In this document: positions 31,536 to 40,391 of the stretch, piece by piece | How positions within the stretch are numbered: the first letter of the stretch is position 1 | How the letters are laid out: every line of letters begins with the position of its first letter | The notes under the pieces: generated by a model | The model's database searches: none | What the model saw: the letters and a program-made list of their open reading frames with translations, nothing else | Told to the model about the DNA's origin: nothing | Position numbers and translations under genes: made by a program | From: a virus | Length of the DNA stretch: 44,824 bases | Direction: 5' to 3' (one strand) | IMG/VR virus record: IMGVR_UViG_3300001749_000002 | Location: 1 to 44,824 of that record

Positions 31536-31979
31536 TTACTTAAGCTCCTTAATGAAGGTTTTCTCTACCAGAGAATATCCTTGTCTCTCGTAGAGACGTT
31601 GAAGATTATTCAGTTGGTCTAAGTCCATCATAGATGTATACTTACAACCATTCCCCTTGGCCCATTTCTCGTACTCTTTGATAAGTCTCAGAGACATGGA
31701 AGAACCTCTATGTTCTTTGTCGATAAACCAAGCCAGTTCAGTAGCAACCTTATCGTCTGAGAACATAGGACTAGTAATACCAGCTGCAAGCATACCTACT
31801 ACTTCACCATTTTCCTCAGCTAAAAGGATTAGGAAGTCATCGTGGTTTATGGCTAGTAAGTAGTTTTCTAAGAGTTTACTCTGATTAAAGGAGAAGATAT
31901 ACTTAGACTCTTTCAAAAACTTCTTAGCTAAGATAAGGAAGTCTAGTTGATCTTCTTCAGTTGCTTTTCTAATAGGCAT
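31536..31979 (-). CDS. GNAT acetyltransferase
   Basis: 147 residues. VVGMLAAGITSP (beta4), AWFIDKEHRGSSMSLRLIKEYEKWAKGNG (motif A, acetyl-CoA loop) and LYERQGYSLVEKTFIKEL (motif B) make it a GCN5-related acetyltransferase. Such genes are recurrent in structural modules of T7-supergroup phages; substrates are unknown. It may modify a virion or host protein. It fits exactly between tail-tube protein B and the gp14-like gene, with one-base spacing. Confidence 0.85.
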   Translation of the reverse strand: MPIRKATEEDQLDFLILAKKFLKESKYIFSFNQSKLLENYLLAINHDDFLILLAEENGEVVGMLAAGITSPMFSDDKVATELAWFIDKEHRGSSMSLRLIKEYEKWAKGNGCKYTSMMDLDQLNNLQRLYERQGYSLVEKTFIKELK

Positions 31980-34087
31980 TAAAGTCTACTGTTTCTCGCT
32001 ACTATAACTTCGTAACCTAAAAGGTGGAAGTCTTTTCCTGTTTCACCCTCAAACTTAAGACGCATATTCCGCCCTCTTCCTCTAGTCTTTAAGCGTCTAA
32101 CAGACACAGAGTGTTCAGCTCCACAGCAATACGCCTGTTGAGGTTTAGATGAAGACGTATCTTTAAAGTCCCAGAAAGAAGAAAGGTAGAGTGAAGACTC
32201 TAAGCTGGTCTCTTTACAGTATACAGTTATGTACGGCGCATTCTTCTTAAGAGTAAGATCACCCATAAAGTCGTATTCAGCTTCAGCGTATGAACTGTAG
32301 TCTTCAGAACCCCAGTCTAGGAAAGAGTCATTAGTAAACTCAGCATAAGTAAGTTTGTTTGTAGTCCCGTCCTTAACTAGAAACTTAAGTCTCGACGATG
32401 TAGAGTTTCTAGCTGGCCTATCCACTGTTACTGTATTGCCTAAAGAATCTACAACCTCGTTGCCAAGGCTATCGACTACCGTGAAAGACACATCGCTTGA
32501 GCCTTCACCATCGTAAAAAGAAGCACCCATAATATACGGAGTACCCACATCCTTATCCGAGATTTCCCAAGGAAAGAAAGCCTTAAGAACTTCGTCTAAG
32601 ATTAAGACTCTATTGTATTTGTAGTCTACAGTCGCATCGTTAGTCCCATATAGCCACATAACTCTATTAGAAATAGCATCGTAAAGGCCAAATGCTTTGT
32701 CTCTAATGGTGGAGTCAATAGCCTCCCAGAAGCTCTGAATAGTGCCGAGAGACAAGTTAGTCTCTTTAATACTTCCGTCTTCACCCGATACTAAGGTATG
32801 GATACCTACAGTAGACCACCAGTACGGACGACCGTCAGCACTAATGAAAGAGTTAGGGTGCGCTAATCCAATATCTGTGAGTTTAGTGATGTAGTAATCG
32901 GTAGCTCTGAAAACATCTTTCTCGACACCGCTTACAGTCCATACTCCGTTCTCAGCAAAGATGTATAAGGCTGGGCCAAAGACATGCAACTTTTGGATGT
33001 TGTATGCATCTGAGATTTCAATATACCCGCCGTCTGTATCGAACAGATCGGACAGCCATTCAGAAGTAGGGTCACTCTGTTGGTAACATTTACCGATATC
33101 ATCTAACCCACCCACTAAGAGCTGAGAGAAGAATACTCTGGAAGAGTTACCAGAAGTACTCCCATTTAGACCAGAATAAAATACACGTCCAGCGTACGTA
33201 GCGACTGAAGAGAACCTAGCTTCCTCGGTAGAGGTTGTAAGCCCTGTGACACCTGAAGCACCTTCTCTATCCTTATTGAATAGGTTAAGGATAAAGTGAC
33301 CATTAGAGGTTCTAGAGGTACCAGCGTACACCTTTTCAAACTCAGCGACTGAAAAGGTACCTACAGTAGTCTTACCTGAGAACCAAGGGTGGGTAAGGGG
33401 AGGATAGGCTGTACGAGCTGTTGTGTACGTGTTTAAAGCAGCCTCGGTCCAACCAGCATTGTAGGTATCATAAATACGTTCAGGAGACGCAGTAAGGTCT
33501 ACAGAAGGCTCAGTATACTCAGCAGCAGCGTCTAACCATTCAAAATCTCTTACGAAGAAGTCGATAGTGTTTACACTAAAAGAACCTGTAATAGCATCTC
33601 TGACTACCTTGATGGTCTCCATCTCAGAGGATGCTACAATTAGAGCACCACGGATAGAGGTTAGAGATACAATCTTAGTACCAGCCCCTGTACCGCCGAT
33701 ACGGCTATACGTAGAAAGGTTTATAAAGTAAGGAGTAGAGTCTGTCTTACTCGTAGGGACTCGATTAGTGCTGAGAGTAGGACCATTCTTTTGGAAGAAG
33801 ATTAGTTTATTATCAATCTGTACAACTGAGAATTCAGTGCCAGCTTCTTCCCCCACGTTTTCCCAAACACCTGAGTAGACAACACTACTAGAGGTTACAG
33901 CCTCAGTAGTTAATTCGTAGTTAGTTTCGTATTCGATACCAAAACGTCTAGTCCTAGCGCCAGTACGTTTCAAGTCACAGTTAAGTTCATCAATAGAGGC
34001 ATCCTTAGGGAAGGTAAGTTCCCCAGCCTCAGTGACCAAACCTTTAATAAAGGTATTAGTTGTTTTTTGTTGAACTTGCTGAGCCAT
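31979..34087 (-). CDS. tail tubular protein B (nozzle, T7 gp12-like)
   Basis: 702 residues. The N-terminus TNTFIKGLVTEAGELTFPKDAS and DELNCDLKRTGARTRRFGIEYE is the typical beginning of podovirus nozzle proteins. A later HVFGPALYIFAENGVWTVSG and the NSFISADGRPYWWSTVGIHTL propeller-like repeats are also characteristic. It forms the distal tail tube below the gp11-like adaptor. It overlaps the small gene at 34056 by 32 bases. Confidence 0.87.
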   Translation of the reverse strand: MAQQVQQKTTNTFIKGLVTEAGELTFPKDASIDELNCDLKRTGARTRRFGIEYETNYELTTEAVTSSSVVYSGVWENVGEEAGTEFSVVQIDNKLIFFQKNGPTLSTNRVPTSKTDSTPYFINLSTYSRIGGTGAGTKIVSLTSIRGALIVASSEMETIKVVRDAITGSFSVNTIDFFVRDFEWLDAAAEYTEPSVDLTASPERIYDTYNAGWTEAALNTYTTARTAYPPLTHPWFSGKTTVGTFSVAEFEKVYAGTSRTSNGHFILNLFNKDREGASGVTGLTTSTEEARFSSVATYAGRVFYSGLNGSTSGNSSRVFFSQLLVGGLDDIGKCYQQSDPTSEWLSDLFDTDGGYIEISDAYNIQKLHVFGPALYIFAENGVWTVSGVEKDVFRATDYYITKLTDIGLAHPNSFISADGRPYWWSTVGIHTLVSGEDGSIKETNLSLGTIQSFWEAIDSTIRDKAFGLYDAISNRVMWLYGTNDATVDYKYNRVLILDEVLKAFFPWEISDKDVGTPYIMGASFYDGEGSSDVSFTVVDSLGNEVVDSLGNTVTVDRPARNSTSSRLKFLVKDGTTNKLTYAEFTNDSFLDWGSEDYSSYAEAEYDFMGDLTLKKNAPYITVYCKETSLESSLYLSSFWDFKDTSSSKPQQAYCCGAEHSVSVRRLKTRGRGRNMRLKFEGETGKDFHLLGYEVIVARNSRL

Positions 34088-34358
34088 GGTTCTTTTCGTA
34101 CTTCTTATCTCTTACAACTGATTTGGTAGGTTTAGAATTCTTAATATACTTTAGAACATCTTCTTTAGCTAAGCCTAGTTTAGTGTAGGAGCCTGAGAGT
34201 GCTTTAGGAAGAACACCCTCTTCTGTAGCTACTTTAAATAGGGCGAAGCCATCGTTACGTTTACTTACAATAAACTTAGTCTTAAACTTTTCTGAGGTGA
34301 TTGTCAGTATTACTCGATTGTCTTCAGACAACCTTTCACTGATATTAACTTCTTCCAT
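34056..34358 (-). CDS. hypothetical protein between tail tubular genes (100 aa)
   Basis: 100 residues, basic (C-terminal KSVVRDKKYEKNHG). It overlaps the 3' end of the gp11-like gene and the 5' end of the gp12-like gene. Hydrophilic with a beta-rich N-terminal half (RVILTITSEKFKTKFIVSK). No family is recognised; position suggests a virion or assembly role. Confidence 0.65.
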   Translation of the reverse strand: MEEVNISERLSEDNRVILTITSEKFKTKFIVSKRNDGFALFKVATEEGVLPKALSGSYTKLGLAKEDVLKYIKNSKPTKSVVRDKKYEKNHGSASSTKNN

Positions 34359-35088
34359 ACATCGGCCTTTGATTAGGTGTCAGGATACGATCCATATCAT
34401 TCTGTACATATGACTTCTGCCTCTTAGCTGCTTGCTCAATCTTCTGGTCTACACCGCCTTTAAGAACTGAGAAAGCTACGCTTTTAGCCTCAGCAATAAG
34501 GTAAGGGAACATAGAAGCATCAAGGTCAGGTACATAAGTATCTAAGGTCTTATTGAAGATAGGATAGACATAGCCATAAGCTCTTACTTTACTCTCCTGC
34601 AGCGAGGAATCTTTAGTATTGTCGTAAGAGTTCATAACAATATTATTGTCATCAAAAGTAGTGTAGTACTCAGGGTCTTTATTAGTACCTACTCGAATAG
34701 TCGTACCAGCGTTCTTATCTATTACAGCTACGTAATCTGAGCGGTAAGCATCTGATCGACTGATAAAGTCTAATGGGTCACACCAGCGTACTTCTTTATA
34801 CTCTTTAGACGCATCGGAACTAGCGTCGTACCACAACTTCTCAATACGTTTAACATTATCGTCTAGAGTAAAGTGAGTAGGGTACTCAGAGTCAGAGTCA
34901 GCAGTTAGTTTAATTAATTCTTTATGTTCTGGGATGTCTCTAGTCGAGATAATATTGTAGAAGGTAGTCTCTACAATTTGAGCTACTTGCATAGCCTCAA
35001 GTGTATCTTGGATAGACCCTACATCTTCAGAGTCAAGGTCAGACAGGATTTCCTGAACGATAGACAGTAAGTTCTTTTTAAGGGCCAT
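34345..35088 (-). CDS. tail tubular protein A (adaptor, T7 gp11-like)
   Basis: 247 residues. The helical N-terminus (LSIVQEILSDLDSEDVGSIQDTLEAMQVAQIVETTFYNI) is characteristic of gp11-type adaptors, followed by HFTLDDNVKRIEKLWYD and a C-terminal helix with QKIEQAAKRQKSYVQND. It links the portal to the nozzle. The gene order portal-scaffold-capsid-A-B is as in T7. Confidence 0.87.
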   Translation of the reverse strand: MALKKNLLSIVQEILSDLDSEDVGSIQDTLEAMQVAQIVETTFYNIISTRDIPEHKELIKLTADSDSEYPTHFTLDDNVKRIEKLWYDASSDASKEYKEVRWCDPLDFISRSDAYRSDYVAVIDKNAGTTIRVGTNKDPEYYTTFDDNNIVMNSYDNTKDSSLQESKVRAYGYVYPIFNKTLDTYVPDLDASMFPYLIAEAKSVAFSVLKGGVDQKIEQAAKRQKSYVQNDMDRILTPNQRPMYGRS

Positions 35089-35091
35089 GTA

Positions 35092-35706
35092 TTATCCTAA
35101 CACTGGGATACGAGGCGTCACTCTAGCGTATAGTCCATTAAAAACAACTGAGTCACCAGCAGCATCAGATGCCATGATGATCTTAGCTGGGTTGTTAAGA
35201 GTAGCTAAGTTACCCATATAGATACCGATCCAGTTGATAGAGCCATGAGTTCCAGCTGCTTTATAGGTATTAGTGTTGAAGATTAGACGGTACTCAGTGG
35301 CGTCTCCATGGGCTAGGTCAAGTCCGTAGCTGATATCATTGGAGGCACTAGTAGTTGTAATATTGAAGTCAAGTCGAATGTCTACTGTATCTCCTAAATT
35401 AAGAGAGCTAAAGTCAAACTGATTGTTAGCCGTATCCCAGATAGCGGTACGACCGGGTAGACGGTAGGCTGTACTTGTATAGGTATTTAGGCCATCATTG
35501 CTTAGATCAGTGTAGGTTGGAACGGTAGAAAGTGGTTGGGAGGACCCTGAATCGTTATAATCCTCCCAACCTTGCAAATAAAGAGTAGACCATGCCCCTG
35601 AACCTGAACCATTAGCAGCATAGACTTGGTTAGCACTAGCCCCTGCTACACCCTTTGGTTCATGCAGGTCACCGCCAGACAATACGTTATGTTCAATAGT
35701 AGGCAT
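35092..35706 (-). CDS. hypothetical virion protein (204 aa), possible head fibre
   Basis: 204 residues. The N-terminus (IEHNVLSGGDLHEPKGVAGASANQVYAANGSGSGAW) is Gly/Ala/Asn-rich and like the attachment ends of phage head fibres. The rest is beta-rich (VDIRLDFNITTTSASNDISYGL). It lies between the capsid-side protein at 35720 and the adaptor. Function as head decoration or fibre is inferred from composition and place. Confidence 0.65.
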   Translation of the reverse strand: MPTIEHNVLSGGDLHEPKGVAGASANQVYAANGSGSGAWSTLYLQGWEDYNDSGSSQPLSTVPTYTDLSNDGLNTYTSTAYRLPGRTAIWDTANNQFDFSSLNLGDTVDIRLDFNITTTSASNDISYGLDLAHGDATEYRLIFNTNTYKAAGTHGSINWIGIYMGNLATLNNPAKIIMASDAAGDSVVFNGLYARVTPRIPVLG

Positions 35707-35719
35707 GATCTTTTATTCC

Positions 35720-36187
35720 TTACTCAGTCTTAAAGTACTCGATGAACAGGGTGGCAGTACCTGCCGAAACAGCGCCTGCAACAGCACCGTAGACCCATGC
35801 GTCAGCAGCACCGATAGTCGCAGTACCGTCAACGAGAGCACCGTCACAGGTCACAACGTCACCAGCGGCTGCAAGAACCACGTCAACGTCGATAGCTGCA
35901 TCAATGCCATCAGCATCAATTGCGGTACCAGTCGAGTTAGCCAAACCGAGGGTAAGAGTACCAGTACCTGTGAATGCGCTATCAGCCTTAACGTAGGCAG
36001 CAGTGACAATAGCATTAGCAGGAAGATGCGGTCGGTCAGCGTTAATATCAGCAGTACCAATCAGGTCCTGCGAGTCAAGGTCAACTTTCAGTACTTGCTT
36101 ATCGTACTGGGAGGTGCCATCACCGGCAACAACCCCACGTTCAGCATTAAAGCGCACCAGAAGACCGTCATAGTTAGTCCAAGCCAT
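35720..36187 (-). CDS. hypothetical head protein (155 aa), possible decoration protein
   Basis: 155 residues, acidic, Ala/Val/Thr/Gly-rich and beta-like throughout (AWTNYDGLLVRFNAERG..., LTLGLANSTGTAIDADGID). Immediately downstream of the capsid gene, with a good AAGGAG-type ribosome binding site, and rich in GC-type codons like the capsid gene. This is where many podoviruses encode a capsid-stabilising protein. No homology was recognised. Confidence 0.65.
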   Translation of the reverse strand: MAWTNYDGLLVRFNAERGVVAGDGTSQYDKQVLKVDLDSQDLIGTADINADRPHLPANAIVTAAYVKADSAFTGTGTLTLGLANSTGTAIDADGIDAAIDVDVVLAAAGDVVTCDGALVDGTATIGAADAWVYGAVAGAVSAGTATLFIEYFKTE

Positions 36188-36206
36188 TTTAGATTTCTCC
36201 TTCTAA

Positions 36207-37172
36207 TTACACGGCGGTATTAGTAGCGATAGTCACCATGTTCTCGGGACGGTACAGCTTGGTACCATAACGAGCAGTAGTAACAAATTCGGTACGTTGT
36301 TTGTCTTTGTTCCATTCCATATCGACGGAAGGCTCTTGACGCCATGCGGCTTTCCACGGCAGGATATCACCGGCGGCAGAGAAAAAGTAGTTACCACGAG
36401 CAGTCACACCGGACAAGTCATTGGTGGTCGTACCGTCTTTTTCAGGCAGTGCGCCATCAAGGACTTGAGGCAGGAAGTTCGAAGTATAGACATCAAAACC
36501 ATAGATGTTTTTAACAAAGGTCATACCGCTTGCCATACCTTTTTCAACGATACCTTCCCAACGGGGGTTGTTCGATACGTCTACAAGGTTAGTCAAGGTA
36601 TTAATGGTGTATTCAACCGAAGGGTCCACGATAGCAACAAGGTTACTTTGAGGGACGTTAGCTTTCTTCAGCGAATGCAAAGCATAGGCAAAGTCAGCTA
36701 CTTCGATACGTCCAGAGTTTCCACCGGACATACGGTGATAGGCACCGTTGATTGCACCTTGAGTATTGACCGAGTAGATAGCCTCGGGCTTCTCGAACAT
36801 GGTCTTTTCAAAGTGCTCCATGATCGCACGGCGTTGCTTCGGAACGAACGAAGAGACAAGCTGGTTCATATAGAACCCGTCTTGTTCGGCTTTCTTCGTA
36901 ATGTAGGTACCCGAAGACAGGTACTCGTCAATCTCGAAGGTCCACTCACCAGTGTCCATCGGACGGTAAGTAACCGAAGTATCTTCGGCATAGTCGTCTA
37001 CTTGCGAGTCACCGACGGAAGGGATATGGAAAGTATCACCATCCGGGAAGTCAGTGATAATATCCACATACTTCATTCCCATCAGGTCTTCTTGAAGGAC
37101 CTCCTTCAGTTCACGAGACCAGAGGTCAGCGCGAGTCAGCAAAGAGGTATTGCCAGTCGTCATACCAGACAT
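36207..37172 (-). CDS. major capsid protein
   Basis: 321 residues. ATG preceded by TAGGAGAAA. N-terminus MSGMTTGNTSLLTRADLWSRELKEVLQEDLMGMKYVDIITDFPDGDTF and later motifs (ALHSLKKANVPQSNLVAIVDPSVEYTIN, KNIYGFDVYTSNFLP) fit HK97-fold capsid proteins of T7-supergroup podoviruses. It follows the scaffold gene. Codons are unusually uniform and GC-ending for this phage, which fits high expression. Confidence 0.88.
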   Translation of the reverse strand: MSGMTTGNTSLLTRADLWSRELKEVLQEDLMGMKYVDIITDFPDGDTFHIPSVGDSQVDDYAEDTSVTYRPMDTGEWTFEIDEYLSSGTYITKKAEQDGFYMNQLVSSFVPKQRRAIMEHFEKTMFEKPEAIYSVNTQGAINGAYHRMSGGNSGRIEVADFAYALHSLKKANVPQSNLVAIVDPSVEYTINTLTNLVDVSNNPRWEGIVEKGMASGMTFVKNIYGFDVYTSNFLPQVLDGALPEKDGTTTNDLSGVTARGNYFFSAAGDILPWKAAWRQEPSVDMEWNKDKQRTEFVTTARYGTKLYRPENMVTIATNTAV

Positions 37173-37193
37173 TTAGATTTCTCCTAGAGTGTA

Positions 37194-37988
37194 TTAAAAT
37201 TTATCACCCAGTCGCACACGATCTTCAAACATTTGTTTTTGTACTGCGGCTGAGTAGTAGCGGTTAGGATTTTCTCTGCGTAGCTTTTGGTAGAAACCAA
37301 AGTCACGGTCAGAGGATTGATTAAAAGACACAGTCGAAGTATTGATCGTTCCACTTACGGAAGGATTAGACTTCTCTTTAATGTCCTCAACACCCAAGAG
37401 TTTGAAGAAAGCCGTAGGCGACTCAGATGCAATTTCAGCTAGGCGTTCTTTAGACATCCCTAGCCCATCTGAGCGTTTAGTTACCTCATCTTCTACTTCA
37501 GTCCCAAATACTTCAGTCAACTTAGCGTTAGCTGTGGTAAGGTTCTGTTCACGGGTCTTGTTAAGTTCATTAGTTGATAGTGTCTGAGAAATCAGGCTCT
37601 TTACGTCATCCTCGCTTAACCCTAGGTTGGTGTTACCTTTGTCTGTAGCGCCACTGTTATTGTCTGTTTTGTGTAATCCAGCAGGTTCCCCAGTGGAGGG
37701 CTTTGCCTGTCCTGCTTGTATCTGCTTCAAAAGTTCTTCAGTGTAATCCTTTTTACCCAAGTCTTCTCGAAGTTCTTGGGCCTGTTTCTCAAGGTTAGCA
37801 ATATAGTCTTGTGCTGACTTATATCCTTTAGCAAGAGTCTCAGGGTCTTTCCACTGTTCACCTTTTTCAGCTACAACCTTATCTAGCCATCCTTCATCAT
37901 TTGGTTTTGTTTCAGAAGGGTTTTGGTTGACACCGTTGTTGGACTGATCCCCTTGGTTAGAAGTACCGTCCGTATTGAAAAAACTCAT
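37194..37988 (-). CDS. scaffolding protein
   Basis: 264 residues, charged and helical with a Asn/Gln/Gly-rich start (NTDGTSNQGDQSNNGVNQNPSET). A coiled-coil-like segment follows (KSAQDYIANLEKQAQELREDLGKKDYTEELLKQIQ) and the C-terminus is basic-aromatic. It sits directly upstream of the capsid gene in transcription order, the normal place of the scaffold. It would guide procapsid assembly and leave before DNA packaging. Confidence 0.82.
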   Translation of the reverse strand: MSFFNTDGTSNQGDQSNNGVNQNPSETKPNDEGWLDKVVAEKGEQWKDPETLAKGYKSAQDYIANLEKQAQELREDLGKKDYTEELLKQIQAGQAKPSTGEPAGLHKTDNNSGATDKGNTNLGLSEDDVKSLISQTLSTNELNKTREQNLTTANAKLTEVFGTEVEDEVTKRSDGLGMSKERLAEIASESPTAFFKLLGVEDIKEKSNPSVSGTINTSTVSFNQSSDRDFGFYQKLRRENPNRYYSAAVQKQMFEDRVRLGDKF

Positions 37989-38221
37989 TCTTCGTCCTTA
38001 ATGGTTATAAGGTTTTTAATCCTTTTGAGCATTCTATTTGCTCCGTTAACATCCGCCTGCCTATGAGACCAAGATGGATCATCGTAGTTAGGGGAAGACT
38101 CCTCGTAGTATTCGTCGAGTACTTCATTCAAAGCTTCGAATGCTCTACGGTACGAGAGAATTTCTTTGATTCGTTGTTCCTTTTGTTCTTCAGGAAGACC
38201 CCGGAACCAGTTGTTGTTCAT
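37985..38221 (-). CDS. hypothetical protein (78 aa) before scaffold
   Basis: 78 residues, helical and acidic (RGLPEEQKEQRIKEILSYRRAFEALNEVLDEYYEE). It overlaps both neighbours by four bases (ATGA type), so it is translated with the scaffold and the basic protein upstream. Homologues with this size and place are found in T7-like head modules, but the function is unknown. Confidence 0.65.
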   Translation of the reverse strand: MNNNWFRGLPEEQKEQRIKEILSYRRAFEALNEVLDEYYEESSPNYDDPSWSHRQADVNGANRMLKRIKNLITIKDEE

Positions 38222-38652
38222 TTACGACCACCACGCCCACGGTTTAGGCCACGTTTTTCTTTACGTGGTTTAAGAGGAGTAGAGCCAGCCTTGTAGCCTT
38301 CAATCATTTTCTTGGCAGCCTTGTTAGGGCCTGACCGGCTCTTATTCTTTAGAGCTACTGTGGCTCCTCGTCCGGCCTTAGTCCGATCAACCATACTCTG
38401 AGCGGCTTTATTAGGGCCTGTACGTGCCCCTTGGACCTTTTTAGGTGTGGGGGCAACCCGAGGCTTAGTACGTGCCTTAACGGGCTTCTTAGGAGCTGTA
38501 CGAGCCTTAGGACGTTTAGGGTCGTTGACTACTTTACCTCCAATCCAAATCCTCGCGGCTTTGATTGGTTCATCACGACCAGACGAACTGGCTACTTTAG
38601 TACCAGCCTTACCGATCTTGGCTGCTTTTACTTTATTCCTAGGGTCTGGCAT
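38218..38652 (-). CDS. very basic Lys/Arg/Pro-rich protein with internal repeat
   Basis: 144 residues with an extremely high proportion of Lys, Arg, Ala and Pro. It contains the repeated RTGPNKAAQSMVDRTKAG and RSGPNKAAKKMIEGYKAG, and KARTKPRVAPTPKKVQGART. It probably binds DNA or neutralises charge and could be packaged in or on the head, or act in assembly. Gene lies between portal and scaffold. No family is recognised. Confidence 0.7.
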   Translation of the reverse strand: MPDPRNKVKAAKIGKAGTKVASSSGRDEPIKAARIWIGGKVVNDPKRPKARTAPKKPVKARTKPRVAPTPKKVQGARTGPNKAAQSMVDRTKAGRGATVALKNKSRSGPNKAAKKMIEGYKAGSTPLKPRKEKRGLNRGRGGRK

Positions 38653-40391
38653 TAGAGTCCTTGCTCCATTTTCATTTGTTGGTTTTCCATTACATCGGCT
38701 TCAGCATCACTTGCAGCTTCCTGAGTTTCCATCTGCTCAGTTACTCCGATGTTCTCACCGAATGCATCAGGCTCTCCAACTTCTTCAGTAAGTCTCTTAG
38801 CCAATGCCTTACCGCTGATGTGTACAGCAATACTTGGGTCAGAGGCTCTAATTTGGAGAAGACTATTAAGGTCTTGTACCTTTTGTGCTCTTTCAGCAAA
38901 ATGACGAGCGCCAATAGGTACGATCTTGCCCTTGGAGACAATATCTTCTCTAGTAATCTCTTGGAACAAGAAAGCACCTGTAGGATCATCAAAAATCCTA
39001 ATCTCTTCCCTGCTAGTCATACTCCTACGGGCAGCTTCCAACATGGTGTTGAGGATTGGTTCAATGAACTCGGCCTCAAGTTTAGCTGCTTTGTGTTGGA
39101 AGATACGTCCAGCTGAGTTTTGAAGAGTCTGAACTTCAAAGGCTGTCTTCTCGCCCGGAGTGCGAATACCCATAGCTTGCTTAGGGGCACCTGCAAGTTC
39201 TTCCATCTTACTTTCTAAGACGTTGATCTGCATGTCCGCTTGAAGGGCTGTAGCGTCAGGACGTAGGTGTTCTACCCTACCTTCTTCTCCTACGTAAATC
39301 TTAGAGCCGGGTTCGTACTTGTAGTCTTCTACATCCCCGTAGATTACTTGAATGGGGTAGGCGATAAGATCGAAGACATCAGCCTTAAGGTTCTCAAGGT
39401 GGTCGATACGGTACTGCATACCTACTAGGTTATCCAGAGGACCCATAGCGTAGAGGTTATCTTGACGATTACGCCAGCCGGCATGGTGGATAGGAGCCTC
39501 ACCAAGCCAAGAATCAATCTCTTCGTCATAGATGACATAAGCTCTATCGACTACAATAACCTTACGGTTCTTTTTAAGTGTGCCGGAGGTAGGATCATAG
39601 ATATCTCCAAAGTATGTAAGGAGTTCTATGTAACCTGAATTGTAGTAATTCTGGAGGGAGCTGAAACCATCTGCGATAAAACCTTCAGACTTCTCAGTAG
39701 AAGTTTGACCTGAGACTTCCCTACGGTTAGTTAGGATGCGATCAAAGACAGCACTGAAGTAGGTGTCTCCTTCAGCAATCTCTGATTTAAGTTCACCGAG
39801 AGATTTGAGAGACCGAATGATCTTTGGTGTCTCAGTGAAGTCAGATGCGATAGGGTTAAACACGATATCATACGGAGAGACACGTACAAGCTTAGGACCT
39901 AAGTACTTAGTTGTGGTCAGGCCAGTATCCGTGTCTACTACATAATCTCGCTCAAATTCAACAGAAGCAAAGCAATTACCATAAAGAATAAAATCGTCAA
40001 TGAGCTTATCCATTGTAAGGGTGAATTTAGACTGCCTAAGCTTGTTCTCCATGTACGCTTGGATAACATTAGCTTTTTCTCTATCTAACCCGTCAGATGA
40101 GTCGGCTTCCCACTTCATCCATTTATTCTTAGGAAATAGAGCTGCCGTGTAGTTAGCCTTTAGGTTATCGTAGATTTGAGTAAGCTTAGGAGTAGTCGTG
40201 GAGTTAGACCAAGGAAGTTTACTGTTAGTCGTAGTACGAGTGTCAGTTGCATAGATATAATTACGCAGCTCTACTTTCTCATCCTTCCAACCTGAGCGGT
40301 AGTTATCCCACTCATGCCACTTATTAGCAATGTCAGACGCTAAGATGTCTGGGCTAATAAGGCTTTGTACGTCTAATGTAGGACCACTCAT
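38652..40391 (-). CDS. portal protein (head-tail connector)
   Basis: 579 residues, near T7 gp8 size (536). N-terminus DILASDIANKWHEWDNYRSGWKDEKVELRNYIYATDTR and motifs such as LPWSNSTTTPKLTQIYDNLKANYTAALFP, HHAGWRNRQDNLYAMGPLDNLVGMQYRIDHLENLKAD are typical of podovirus portals. It forms the dodecameric channel for DNA entry and exit. Directly downstream of large terminase, with a one-base gap. Confidence 0.9.
   Translation of the reverse strand: MSGPTLDVQSLISPDILASDIANKWHEWDNYRSGWKDEKVELRNYIYATDTRTTTNSKLPWSNSTTTPKLTQIYDNLKANYTAALFPKNKWMKWEADSSDGLDREKANVIQAYMENKLRQSKFTLTMDKLIDDFILYGNCFASVEFERDYVVDTDTGLTTTKYLGPKLVRVSPYDIVFNPIASDFTETPKIIRSLKSLGELKSEIAEGDTYFSAVFDRILTNRREVSGQTSTEKSEGFIADGFSSLQNYYNSGYIELLTYFGDIYDPTSGTLKKNRKVIVVDRAYVIYDEEIDSWLGEAPIHHAGWRNRQDNLYAMGPLDNLVGMQYRIDHLENLKADVFDLIAYPIQVIYGDVEDYKYEPGSKIYVGEEGRVEHLRPDATALQADMQINVLESKMEELAGAPKQAMGIRTPGEKTAFEVQTLQNSAGRIFQHKAAKLEAEFIEPILNTMLEAARRSMTSREEIRIFDDPTGAFLFQEITREDIVSKGKIVPIGARHFAERAQKVQDLNSLLQIRASDPSIAVHISGKALAKRLTEEVGEPDAFGENIGVTEQMETQEAASDAEADVMENQQMKMEQGL

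Noticed and set aside
36297-37187. 296-codon plus-strand frame opposite the capsid gene
   Set aside because: Antisense shadow of the strongly biased capsid gene, with no domain and against the direction of the arm.
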